Source: Lasiosphaeria ovina (lineage: Eukaryota > Ascomycota > Sordariomycetes > Sordariales > Lasiosphaeriaceae). From it: 64,000 nt of DNA. Shown here piece after piece: positions 31,078-41,793 of the stretch; position 1 is the stretch's first letter, and the number at the start of each line of letters is the position of its first letter. Both the position numbers and the translations under genes were made by a program. The DNA is taken from positions 124,001 to 188,000 of the forward strand of contig JAULSN010000016.1 in assembly GCA_033439765.1 (NCBI GenBank), read 5' to 3'. The notes below the pieces were generated by a model that did not search any database, was not told the origin of the DNA, and worked only from the letters and a program-made list of their open reading frames with translations.

Positions 31078-32555
31078 GCAGGTCACGGGGTATTGCCGGA
31101 TGTCTCAGGACAGTGAATCAGTGGACAATGGCGAGGCTGAGCAGGGCTCTGGAAAAGGGGAGCAGAGCCCATGAAAGAACGTGTGGGAAGCTGACCGTAG
31201 CAAGTGGCTCTCAAGAGGCCTTAGGATACTGACGCGTATAGGTATTATAGATAGATCTGGCTCACGACCTCCGGAGCCTCATTTTGAAGTGCGGCGACGG
31301 GTTTTGGCTTGGGCGCCGGCCGGACTGGTCTCGAAGACGGCATGTCTGTATCATGGCTTCTGACGTGCCGGGGTGATATCCATTTGGGCCACTTGGGTCC
31401 CTGCAAAGACGAAACCGTGAATGCCGAGACCGGCAAGTTTTTCTAGTAAAGAGAGACAGTGGAAGGGAAAGAGGGGGAAGGGCGGGGAATCATGGCTAGC
31501 ACTGGACGTCTGCAACAGCCAACCCATTGGGCAGTTCAAAAGCCTCTGAAGGTCAAAATGGGACGTGGATGCGGCGTCCAGCTTGAACATGTTTGTGGCG
31601 GCAGCCCGTAGGGAGGCCCTTCCCCGCGCAACTGGAGCCAGTGTCACCCGCCGAGCCTCGCAAATAGCAGAACCTCAAGGTGGATACACATGTGATGGTC
31701 TTGGACAGGGTCGGGCCCTGCGCGGTGTGGCAGGGGATACCATCGCACCGGTCTGGTCTAGACTCTTCTTGGTATTATCTGGGTGTCCTCGACCTGGGAA
31801 TCGCACTTGGGAGGCAAGCCTGCCGAAAATGATCAGTTTGCGCTGGCGCTGGCACAACAGTCCCATGTACTGGTGCTAGCATTGGTTGTTCCCTGCGGTA
31901 CCCAAGATACCTGACAGTTTTGGTGGGTTAGATGGCCACGGAAAGATTGAGGTACATAGCGGTCAGGCGGTTCTTCCCGGACATGATGCTTGGGCAACAC
32001 CCATGCCAAATCTTGATCCCACGAAAAGCAATGCAAGTTCCCGGCCACTGGGATGAGTTGACAGGGTCTGGAATATGTGCATACAAAGCCCGACGTAACG
32101 GGTGGGCGTGTGAGGGGGATACCAAGCACTCCGTATGTACCGCGCTCGAAGGATAAGTCGGACTGTCGGAGGTATATGGTGGTGGTTGACTGACGTGTCC
32201 AGCCTATAGAATTGGCCCCGGAAGACGGACAGGGTTCCCGTCTCGGCATGGCATCACAAAAGTCCCGACCAGGGCCTCGACTCTTGGCCAATGAAAAATA
32301 GAGGCATTTTTGGGACCAGTATTCCGTACGGGGGAAAGTCTAAGCGACACAAATAAGGCTGTCTGTCGCTTGCCGACAGGGGAGGGGAACTGGGTACGTA
32401 CGCGTCGATAGCGTGCATTAGCAGTCGCTCACCTGCCTCGACCCGGTTCCGTGGAAAACGGCGGCATTTCGCCAATCTCCAGCGGATGGTGTCTCCGCAA
32501 TGTCGAGCAGATTGTAGCCCGGCTTTGAGTCGACCAGCGCAGCCTCCGGGGCAAT

Positions 32556-32574
32556 GGGGGGGGGGGGGGGGGGG
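32556..32574 (+). repeat. Poly-G tract (19 nt)
   Basis: Uninterrupted run of 19 G on the plus strand, followed by TTGG. Confidence 0.95.
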
Positions 32575-33886
32575 TTGGCCGGGGAACCCTTGGACAGATC
32601 CGAGTGGCTCGCGGCTTGCGGCTGTCGAGGGCACTGCCAGGACGGAGTGCACCTCCACGTGCTGGAGGAGCGCAAAGATATGCCTAATCTGGCACAACTC
32701 TCTTCCTCTCTTGGTTGCATCATGGGCCTGGACTCTGTCGACGGTAGATTGTCGGTTGCGCTGAGAGCGACATGGATCCAAAGTAGGTGAGGTATGCGCC
32801 CACCCACGACAAGGAAACGCCGACTTTCCCGTCGACCGCCTTTTTCGGTATTTGCCAGAAGCGGTGCGGACAAGAAGTCACCGTTGACGCAGTCTGACCA
32901 ATGGTATGACACCGCGTGCCATGGTCACCGCCCTGTTCACGGGTAGCAGCAGGAGTTTAATCCTGCTGAGACACGGTGGCCGGGATCTTTTGTCTCTCGA
33001 CACGCCAAAAGAACAAAAGGTCCCTGGTTGCGATTAGCCTGGGAAGGCGGGGGCACCAGACTGAACAAGGCAGGAAAAGGCAGCCAGGCGACTTTGCAGG
33101 TTTCGTGCAGATGAAGCCAGCTGCATGTCCGACAGCTGGGGAAGGGCGGACTGGCCCTCCTTCTGGTCGGGCGCATACGCATACCGACATACGAAGAGAT
33201 CGACACAGTGTCCGGAAATACACCCTGCCCTGCAGGTGACAGATCACATTAGATTGAGGTCACAACACTAGACTCACAGAAAACGCAGAGCTTGGGGTTG
33301 CACAAAAGGCTTTGCGAGAAGAGGAAATTTCGTTATCAACACTGCATTGGACAGAGGTACTGATAACGACAGGCCGGCGACTGCAGGCCGCGTCTGCACT
33401 GGGCTGTGGTGTAACCGTACCTGCCCGGGACGAGAGTCGGAAGGGCAAGAGCCACGAAGACGAAAGTATATTTTCAGGGAGGGTACATACTAAGACAAAG
33501 CCGCGCCTAGCGCCATCAAGACCACACTGCACTGTTGCGGCTCACGCAGTCCAAAAGACTGCGGCTCAGCCGAGCCAGGCGCGACTTGCTTGGCACAGAC
33601 ACATGGAACGGAAATGCACTCGCGCACACACGCACTGTCCCACAAGATGGAAAGGCAACAATGGATGGGTGACGAGCTCCCGTCCCCCCCTCCCCCCTTG
33701 AGTGGAAATACTGTGAAGGAGGGGGGAAAGAAGCGGGAAACGCCCCTAAAAGATAGATGCCACACGCCAGGGACTCGAAGGCTCTGCATCCGATTCGGCG
33801 TTTTGGGCTTCCTTTGTGTAACGTCACACAAACACACAGGAAGAGAAAAGGGATTGGCAAGAACAAAAAGGACAAGGACAAGGACC

Positions 33887-33909
33887 AAAAAAAAAAAAAA
33901 AAAAAAAAA
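33887..33909 (+). repeat. Poly-A tract (23 nt)
   Basis: Uninterrupted run of 23 A on the plus strand, 20 bp before copy A of the dispersed repeat, which could make it the tail of a retrocopy. Confidence 0.95.
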
Positions 33910-33929
33910 GGAAAAAAGCAATGGTTACC

Positions 33930-34026
33930 TGTGTTCATTTGAGTGTGTGCGCGGTGATGGGTATAAGCTGTTTCACTTTTGTGATAGATCTAACTGTGGA
34001 AGTCGCTCCTAGAGCAGACGAAATAT
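33930..34026 (+). repeat. Dispersed ~97-bp repeat, copy A
   Basis: Begins TGTGTTCATTTGAG and contains GTGATAGATCTAACTGTGGA. It matches the reverse complement of 40283-40380 at roughly 85 percent by eye. A degenerate partial direct copy follows at 34032-34083. Confidence 0.75.
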
Positions 34027-34031
34027 AGCAA

Positions 34032-34083
34032 GCCATTTCACTTTGGCGATAAACTGTGGCAGTCGCTCCTTGAGTAGACGGAA
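34032..34083 (+). repeat. Partial direct copy of the dispersed repeat
   Basis: CATTTCACTTTGGCGATAAA followed by CTGTGGCAGTCGCTCCTTGA repeats the middle and end of copy A with a 5-bp gap and several changes. Confidence 0.65.
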
Positions 34084-34183
34084 CCAGACGCACAAAAGAA
34101 AAGAAAAATAGGAGAGGAGGGGTAGCCAGGACAGACAGACAGAAGCAGAGAAATAACTCTGAGACAGGAAGGGAGGGCATCGA

Positions 34184-35329
34184 CTAAACACCCTCCTCAT
34201 CCAGCTCCTCATCCGGCTCCTCATCCGGCTCGCGCTCTTCTCCCGCGTAGACCCGGATCCACGGCTCGTGGGCCTGCTCCGGCACGCTCAGTTTGTCTAG
34301 GAACATGCGCGCGAACAGACTGTCAAACAGCTGCTGGGCGTCGCGGCGGGCCGACCACTCGGTGAAGCTGTTGGGCGGCGAGAGCGGCACGTCGCCAGGT
34401 TCCAGCGGCGACATCAGCGAGCCCCAGGGCCTGCTACCTCTCGCCAGGTGCCGGCGCCAGGGCGCCGTCACCTCGGCAAACATGCTGGGGACCGTGCGGT
34501 TGAGGTTCTCGGCGACGCGCCGGCGCGCGTTCACGACCGGCGGCACCTGCCACAGCAGCGGCAGCATCTCGAGCCAGTCGTCGGGGTCGCTCATTTCCTC
34601 CCGCAGCACATGTTTATAGGTCTTCAGCCCATCCAGCAGAGCGCGGTCCAGGTCGCCCCCTTGGTCGATGCTGCTGATGACGCGGCAGAAGACGTCGAAC
34701 GTCACCTCAAACTTGTTGCCGGTGCGGTACGGCTTCTCGGCAACGGGCCAGCAGCAGCGGTCAGTGTCTTGCATCAAGTTCAGCAGCTGCAACCAGTTGT
34801 AAGCGTACTCCAAAGGGGGCCTGTCGTTCCGCACGTCGGACCTGGTGAAGCGGCCGCCCAGGAGGTACCAGAGCTTGGCCTGCAAGGGCGTCAAGCCGTC
34901 GGGCTGGGTGGTGCGGGCGAACTGGTCGACGAAGCGCTCGACGAGCGCGGGATACCAGGTCGGGTCGTGCATCTCTTTGATGAACTGGGCCTTGCGGATG
35001 GAGACGGGGATGGGAAACGCCGTCGTCACGATCTTGACACTGTCTTCGTATTCGCCGTCGTCGTGATCGGCCGAGACGTGGCTGATGACCAGGCTGATGA
35101 TTCGAGACGGGGCCGTGGCCGGGTCGACGTGCTTCTCGTTCAAGTCGCCCATTGCACACACGGACGTCTCGCGGAGCTCGATCAGCAGCTTATCCCGGCA
35201 TGCCGAGCACAAAGTAGCATCCCAGATGACCAGCATGACAACCAAGAGGTCGAAGAGATTTGTGTCATATGCGGGGTCGTACAGTGGACTACCGTTCTCG
35301 ACCGGACCACGCTGCGGCGGGCGATCCAT
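34184..35329 (-). CDS. Hypothetical protein with acidic tail
   Basis: A single coding exon encodes 381 residues from an ATG in good context (CACCATGG). The N-terminal part has a hydrophobic helix (FDLLVVMLVIWDATLCSACR, residues ~26-45) that may be buried or membrane-associated. The next part shows IISLVISHVSADHDDGEYED and FPIPVSIRKAQFIKEMHDPT. Helical blocks follow (LWYLLGGRFTRSDV, FEVTFDVFCRVISSIDQGGD, VVNARRRVAENLNRTVPSMF). The C-terminus is an acidic repeat of EPDEEPDEELDEE. I recognise no domain. A GTAAGT...AACAG 43-nt segment at 35359-35401 could be a 5' UTR intron. The open frame extends upstream of the ATG only to a non-ATG codon. Copy A of the dispersed repeat lies about 160 bp beyond the stop codon. 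Confidence 0.75.
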   Translation of the reverse strand: MDRPPQRGPVENGSPLYDPAYDTNLFDLLVVMLVIWDATLCSACRDKLLIELRETSVCAMGDLNEKHVDPATAPSRIISLVISHVSADHDDGEYEDSVKIVTTAFPIPVSIRKAQFIKEMHDPTWYPALVERFVDQFARTTQPDGLTPLQAKLWYLLGGRFTRSDVRNDRPPLEYAYNWLQLLNLMQDTDRCCWPVAEKPYRTGNKFEVTFDVFCRVISSIDQGGDLDRALLDGLKTYKHVLREEMSDPDDWLEMLPLLWQVPPVVNARRRVAENLNRTVPSMFAEVTAPWRRHLARGSRPWGSLMSPLEPGDVPLSPPNSFTEWSARRDAQQLFDSLFARMFLDKLSVPEQAHEPWIRVYAGEEREPDEEPDEELDEEGV

Positions 35330-36491
35330 GGTGTGTGGCGGCTTGTGTCGTGGGATATCTGTTGAGTGGTTCAGCAAGGGGGCTAGGGGATTTTTACTTA
35401 CCTTGTGTGTGACCGAGTGTGAAGATATCTTGCGAGCAAAGGCGCGCGGGACGAAGCCTACTTATGACGTTCAGAAACCAACGCAGACCTCGAACCGAAT
35501 GCTGTCGCTACCAAGAAAAATGTCTGTTTACTGTACAATGTCTTGTCCGGGGACAAAGCGGGCGAGATATTGGAAGCAGTCGGCCTCCGGGAAACAAAAA
35601 GAAGCCAGCAAAGAATTAAAACAACAATGGGATGCAATACTTGGAACAAAGATCCAGATGTCGCGACTAAGAGTTGTTCGGAGTGGAATATTCCCGTACG
35701 CCGGATTATTGACGAGAAAGCTGGCCGAGATTGACAGACCAAGGCACCCCTCAACAGAAGCGGTGGGAGCCACGGCCTTGGTTAGAAACATGTCTTATGG
35801 GCTAAGCTATGCTGAATATCTGCTATTTTCGCTGTTCAAATAACACCAAATCGAGCATATATGTACAAGATATCGAACTTCCAGTCCCTCACAAACCGCC
35901 ACGGTAGCCCCATATTGGACCCTTGCGATTCTGCCCGTGGTGTGCGCTCGCTCGCGCTATAGATAGTCTCTTTCAGCATTACCCTCCCATTTTGTAATCG
36001 TGATCGGCCATGATATGGGAATGAGCGGACGGCAAATATAGAAAAAGTGTGACACAAATAAAAGCCATTAAACCCGCGCAAGCCAAGACCACGATCCTTC
36101 CAAATGCAGTCGACTAGATCCTCCGCAAGACGGCGGTAAATAGTTTGAGCGCCCAGAATCCCCACACTGTCCAGTGCCCGATGCTGTGTAAAATAAAGTA
36201 GAAAGGTAAAAGAATGCCCCTAGGAACGTGTTCAAACTCGGAAGGAAATTCAAGGTTGTGTACGAGATGACGTGCGCATTTCTTCGGATACGCGCCGCGG
36301 TGCCAGGACAAAACATTGTAATAGGGGAAATGTGTTAAGGTTCCAAGTCAGGTACAAGAAAATAGGTAGAATATTAAGAGTTAGTTGGCGGCACCGCGCA
36401 TCTGGAAAACGGAGAAAACAGAGCAGGCATCAGTATATAACACAAATAACTCCGCCCCCAAAGGTTAGCCAAAGAACGTTTCATGGCGAGA
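35330..36491. other. Intergenic region upstream of the acidic-tail gene
   Basis: This 1.16-kb stretch lies between two minus-strand genes. It holds the promoter and a likely 43-nt 5' UTR intron (35359-35401) of the acidic-tail gene and the 3' UTR of the CRH gene. A plus-strand frame (35085-35843) and a minus-strand frame (35836-36165) are open but have no domain. Confidence 0.45.
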
Positions 36492-38057
36492 TCAAAGCAA
36501 AAGTAGCCATGCGAAGCCGATGATGCCGGCCAGGGCGCTACCACCCAGCGATCGCTCGACAACACGGACACCGTCGTTCTTAGGGTTGGTGCTTGAGCTG
36601 CCGCAGCTCTGAGAGAACCCTGTGCTGGGGCAGTTGGAGTTGCTCCCGGAGTTGCTGGTGCCCCCGGAATTACCGCTGTTGCCACTCGAAGATGAATCAC
36701 CGCCATTCGAAGAACTATCGCTAGACGATCCAGAGTTGCCACCGGGAGCCTGTGCAGGGGTGCTGGAGCCGCCGGGGACCGTATTGACGTTGGAATTGGA
36801 TGGCTGGCTGGCCGAGCCCGACGCAGTGCTACTTCCGGCGTTCATGTCGGTTCCGCTCCCGAGGAAGCTCTTTAGCACGGTAGGCTTGTCGCTGTCGACG
36901 ACCGTGTTGTTAGTTGCCGAGGCGTCATTGAAGTAGTAAGACGTCTTCTTGTTAGTGCCAGGAGGACTGTTGGCGTTATAGCACTTGACGTCGATCTCGC
37001 CGAATGTTGCAAAGTAGTAACCGTAGTTCTTGATCTCCTGCGAATTCCAATCGATGGGGCCACCTGCCCAGTCAATGGTTCCCTTCGCATTCGTATCGAG
37101 ACCACCGGGCCAGATGGAGATCTGAACACGGGATGGCGTTTGCGGGTAGTTCCACTGACGCGCCGTCGCATTGTACGTCTCCGACTTCTTCTTGACGCGG
37201 CCGACCTTGCCGTCCACAAGCCAGGTGATGGTGTCGGGCGTCCACTGAATCTCGTACTCATGAAAGTTGTCATATGTATTCGATAACTTCGTGATATTGT
37301 CCGAGTTGTCGTCTAGATGCCGCCACTAGGTTACTACCAATTACAACCAAGCGCATTACCGGGGAACGAAGACTTACAGTTCGGGATGCCCTGGAAATAG
37401 TAGTTTGTCTGGGCAGTGTCCAGCTCGGTTCCAACGAATTCGTAGTCAATTTCGTCCTTAACGTCACTGAGCAGAATGAAAGCCGTCACAACACCAGCGT
37501 CCCGCGATGTCTTCAACTTCGCCTTGACACTGCCGTACCACATATATGTTGTTGTCGCGAGAACGGTGCCGACCGAGTGCTCGGGCATGGTCAGGAGGAC
37601 ATTGCCCTCAAACGGAATGGGCTCGCCCTGCCCGACCCAGTCTACCTTGCTGGAATCGCCGAGATACGAGCCGATATCTTTGTAGTAGTCATGGAACGTA
37701 TTGTTGTCCCATGTGTACGTCTTGTCCTTGCACACGGGAGCCGGCACGCAAGCATCGAGTGTGTTGGACATGCGGGGGTCACAACCCCCGAGACAAAAAG
37801 CGCCAACGCCGCATTGGCCATACTCTGAAATGCAGGTTCCCGAAGTTAGCGGCCGTCGGAGAGTAGAGATGTCGTGTCACGGTCACGGACAGAACCCCTA
37901 AATTTGGATTTAGACAGCGCAAAGAGCTGCAAGACTTACGAGAACAGCAGGGCGCCTCCTTGGGGCACTTCTGGGCCAGCGAACACGTCGGGGCATCTGC
38001 GAGAACCCTAGATGCGCCGAGAAGGGCAACGCCCAACGGCAAGATGGATCGGATCAT
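36492..38057 (-). CDS. CRH: GPI-anchored CRH-type GH16 chitin-glucan transglycosidase
   Basis: Exons 37940-38057, 37378-37824 and 36492-37312 join to 461 residues; introns are 115 and 65 nt, both with GTAAGT donors. Residues 1-21 are a signal peptide (MIRSILPLGVALLGASRVLA). A Cys-rich segment (CPKEAPCCSQYGQCGVGAFC, then GGCDPR) spans the first intron and resembles the chitin-binding-like region of Crh2/Utr2 proteins. The GH16 core holds DEIDYEFVG, with nucleophile Glu164 and acid/base Glu168. The second join restores GIPNYDDNSDN and leads to HEYEIQWTPDTITWLVDG and a VQISIWPGG block. A Ser/Gly/Asn-rich linker of about 100 residues and a hydrophobic tail (SALAGIIGFAWLLLL) with small residues before it indicate a GPI anchor. 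CRH enzymes crosslink chitin to beta-glucans in the cell wall. The call is robust; substrate preference is by family. Confidence 0.93.
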
Positions 38058-41000
38058 GATTGTGTCGAGGTCGCGAAATATGGTCGCCTCGTGGCTAACT
38101 CTACAAACGAGAGAATAACGCCGCTCGTTTCGAAGAAAATCGGACGAGGCTACAGGCGTATTCGATCGCAGGTTTCGACCGGGCGACGCGTCGAGCACGC
38201 AGAATGGGGTGGTGGGTTTCGACAAGCCGGCTGGGCAGGACAAATCCGGTTTGATTCTCCCTCGCGGTCGGGGCTTCCTGGACACACTGTTTATGCGGGT
38301 GGACGGACGGGAGCAAGGGCGCGAGCAGTTGGAATGCAGGGCGGGACAATCCCACTTGCAAGCCCTTCTCTTTTTCGGGACGAAACCAAAATTAGCGTAC
38401 AGGAGGAGAGACGCAACCTGGAGTCGTCTGTCGGAATGTACGGAATACAATAGGAGCGATTGATGGGCGCGGTGTCTGCTGCAGGCAGAGGATAGCGAGT
38501 GCGGTTGGTTCCCTGTCAAAGACGCTGAGAGCAAGAGGGAAGCACGAAGCAAAGTTGCAAGCGATCGTGAAGCGATTGGCACGGGTTCTTGAGGGGGAAA
38601 ACGAGAGATCCCAGCAAAAAAAGAAGCCCGGATGACAGAAGAAGGATGATTCCACCAGGTCCAACAGCGAAAGATGAATACGGAGAGAGCGGCAAAGGGG
38701 GGGCGGCGAAGGAAAATGTGGAGAAGAGGGAGCGAAGTGCCAAAGGCACAGGATCTGCGTTGTCCCGCTACTGATTTTAGCTGTGCCCGATGTGGAGAGA
38801 ACAATTCGCGGGCTTGGCGCTTCTTTTGGAAGTTACGTCGGCTCCGGCACAGGGCTGCTGCTTCTCCATGTCGCCCTGGAGGTGCGCATCACACTATCCA
38901 CGGGGGCTACGGTGATGGCGCCCAGGCGTTGAGCGCCCTGAAGCTGGGGAATGGACCCTTGCAGCATCGGGTCACCAGAGGTTGGTGTGCTGCGAGTGCC
39001 CAAAGTTTCTCACGTCCCGGCACGACCTCGTATTGGCCAGCCCCACACGGTTCGACCGTTGGCAACTTGGCAGCCACCACCACCACTACTCACTCCATCG
39101 AGTGCGAGCCAAAAGCTGCGCCGCTGTGGAATTGAAGGAGAGCGGCAGCCTGGGAAAAGCGAGAATGTTTTATTTTGCTACAAATAAAACCAGATTAGAA
39201 TACCTCATCGTCGACGAAGGGGGTTTAGATGAATACGAACGGCGCTCATCTTCTGGCCAAGGAATTCCAGTGCATCTGTCAAAGGCACACAGAGATCGAG
39301 CGACCCTCGGACGACGCGCCTTCATCTCTTGGTTTCCCTAAACAGGCTTAGTGCGTGGGGATCGGCAAGAACCCCCTTCTTGAGCCAGTTCGCAGCAAAA
39401 CACATGACGCCACTGGTGAGATGCCCCCCTTTTTGTTTCCGCTGTGCCGTCTTGATTTCCTTGGACAGACCCCGAACCAGGCAGAGGAAGGGAAATGGAT
39501 TACTTTTCTCGTGTCCCAATTCTTTTGCGCGGGTTTGTTGTTTCGGGGTCTCGTCATCGCTTTGCTCTATGCCCACTATGGGTCAATTCGCTGGCATAAA
39601 TGCGGAAAGCTGATGGCCCATTGGGCATTTGTCCGGTTTCTTCTTGCCTCGCTGTCCATCATGCACACAACCACATCGGCGCTCACCCAGCCGCGGCCAT
39701 GAACGATCTGCTTACTACGCCGGCATCCATTCCCCGGTTGCAGTGTGCCGTACACACACAGTACAGCCCTGACACTCTCGCCGCATCCGCATCCGTTGAC
39801 AGGTGTCAGTCCGAGTCCAACGGGCCTCGCCGGATTTAGGATTTGCGACGCTGATAATCCGGGAGAGCGCGAGCGAGGCTGTGCTGCGCTCTTCATGTGA
39901 GGCGCCGTTTCCGTGGAAGGAATTCTGCGGCTCCTCCGCCACATAAGCACTGAAGTAAGGCTGGGAGGTTGACCTTGATTCTCTGTGTGGACCCATTAGG
40001 TACATCGAATAAATAAACATCATTTGACACGCAAACCTTCCACGTGGCTGAAAGACGATGCAGAATTAACTTTCGACGGCCGCCGGCCGCCGGCCACCAC
40101 GGGTTAAAATGTGGCGTTGCCATTCCTGGTGATATCATGGGGTTACACAAAAGCCAAACAGTACGATTGCCTTCGACAAGGTGTACATGATGAGAAGGAA
40201 GGCCGCTGTCCTGGTATTGACACTCCTGCATTTAAGTAGCAGAGATATTACTACCAGGTAGTAGCAATAGAGCCATGTATGTATTATTTCGTGTGCTCAA
40301 GGAGGGACTTCCACAGTTAGATCTATCACCAAAGTGAACAGGCTTATACTCATCACCACGCACACACCAAAATGAAGACAGTTAAGCATTTGCCGCGGTA
40401 CTGCAAAAAGTCAGGCAATTGAATGGCACTGCCCCGACAGGGTCATACCGGATAGAGCCATATATAAGTTCCTGTCGCGAAGCAGGAGAGAAGTAATACT
40501 TTACGTGGAATTGGGAGTTCTACGACAAACTGTCGTTCGCAGGACACACAAACTTTCCAAAGAATAACACTTAGCACGCCAAACACAAGACATCATGACA
40601 TGTAAACCCTATGAATGGTACGACCCCGGCAACAAACTTGCAAGTAATCGGACGCCTCCAAGACTTACTACGTTATCACGCTAGGGACCAACGAACTGAG
40701 AGCAATTGGCAGTAGGATGGCACTGGTGTCTCGCTGCGCGTAAAGACAGAAGGAAACACTTTGTTTTATACGCAAGGGTATTGCAATCGTAAAAAGAAGA
40801 GCGCAAACAATCTCCCGAGCGAGTATCCGTCCAGCCATTCATTTCCCATACCCCGTCGCTGCTAAATTAATGGAGGCATAGCATGATACTGCAAAAATCA
40901 ACCCACGGTCTCCAGGGTGCCACTTGTGAGAGCTTCACTATATCGTGAAACTAGTCAAAGCCCACAAAACGCTGTTGGGGAATCACTTCGCCCATTTGAA

Positions 41001-41793
41001 GAACCCCCAATGATAGTCAGTTGCCGCTGTGAGTCGTGTGAAGTTTCCCTTAAGGGAGGCCGTCGTGGTTGGTTTCGGTCGTGTCGGCTGATCACTTGTC
41101 ATTCCCGGTACCGTTCTCTCATGCCATCAATTCCCGCGACCGAGCAAGATTAGTGTGTGTGTCCTCCATCCATGCATTGATCCAGCACGCGAGACCATAT
41201 TGTAAACCGAGTTGCATCCAAAGACCCTCACGTAATCCATCCGAGAAAATGGGAGACCCTACCAGCGAAGCTAAACTAAGTAAGGAAAAGGAGGTAATGG
41301 CAACACGGCCTGTCTAAGGACAGGAAAGAAGAAACGGGCCAAAGACACCTCGCTGATTAAACCCGTGAGAAACCCAAAGGTCAGATACAAAGATAGATTT
41401 TGTTTTCCGCGCCAGGCGCCCCTGCAAACCTCCAATTGATGAAAGAATGGCTGCTCAAGCATCCCTGGGCGGCGTAAAATGGGACGCGTGAGCAGCAGAC
41501 ATATGCGTGCGCGAGGGGCGGTCAAAAGAAATAAGTTCGTGGCGTAGAAAGAGTCATAGCCCTAGTGTCAACTTCGTGGTGCCAAAGAGAAGCCGAGGCC
41601 ATGCCCGTTGATTGTTTGCGAAGAATAAGCGTCTGGGCAATAAAACGCGGCTAACGCTCAGACGGGTGTGGCCAAAGGAGAAAACCAAGATAGCGAGACG
41701 GTGGGGGGTTCGGGCCTAGGTCTCCTATCTGCCTTTTTGCGCGGGGAAGAGATCTAGAGAAAATAATATTAGCGGCTGTCTGTTTTTCGCTTG
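38058..41793. other. Long non-coding stretch with dispersed repeat copy B
   Basis: No convincing gene lies in these 3.7 kb between two minus-strand genes. The first ~1 kb should be the CRH promoter and 5' UTR. Copy B of the dispersed repeat is at 40283-40380. A CATATATAAG box near 40458 follows, which could be a promoter-like element of a repeat relic. Frames up to 153 codons overlap on both strands and lack domains. A 12-bp CGGCCGCCGGCC patch occurs near 40078. Confidence 0.5.
40283..40380 (-). repeat. Dispersed ~97-bp repeat, copy B (inverted)
   Basis: The minus strand reads TGTCTTCATTTTGGTGTGTG and contains GTGATAGATCTAACTGTGGA, matching copy A at 33930-34026 with about 85 percent identity by eye. 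The pair flanks the acidic-tail and CRH genes in inverted orientation. Confidence 0.75.

Larger units (their letters stand above)
31078..34183. other. Long non-coding stretch
   Basis: No convincing gene lies in these 3.1 kb between two minus-strand genes. It should contain the Clr5-ankyrin promoter and the 3' UTR of the next gene. It holds a 19-nt G run at 32556-32574, a 23-nt A run at 33887-33909 and copy A of a dispersed repeat at 33930-34026. Frames up to 175 codons exist on the minus strand near 32254-32912 but include the homopolymer and overlap in several frames. Confidence 0.55.

Noticed and set aside
35085..35843. 252-codon plus-strand frame
   Set aside because: Its first part is antisense to the acidic-tail gene and the rest has no domain or splice context.
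35836..36165. 109-codon minus-strand frame
   Set aside because: The composition is plausible, but there is no homology cue or neighbouring exon, and it lies in the expected UTR/promoter gap.
38101..38804. Long upstream extension of the CRH open frame (to 341 codons)
   Set aside because: The in-frame ATG at 38057 begins a classic signal peptide, so the extension is 5' UTR.
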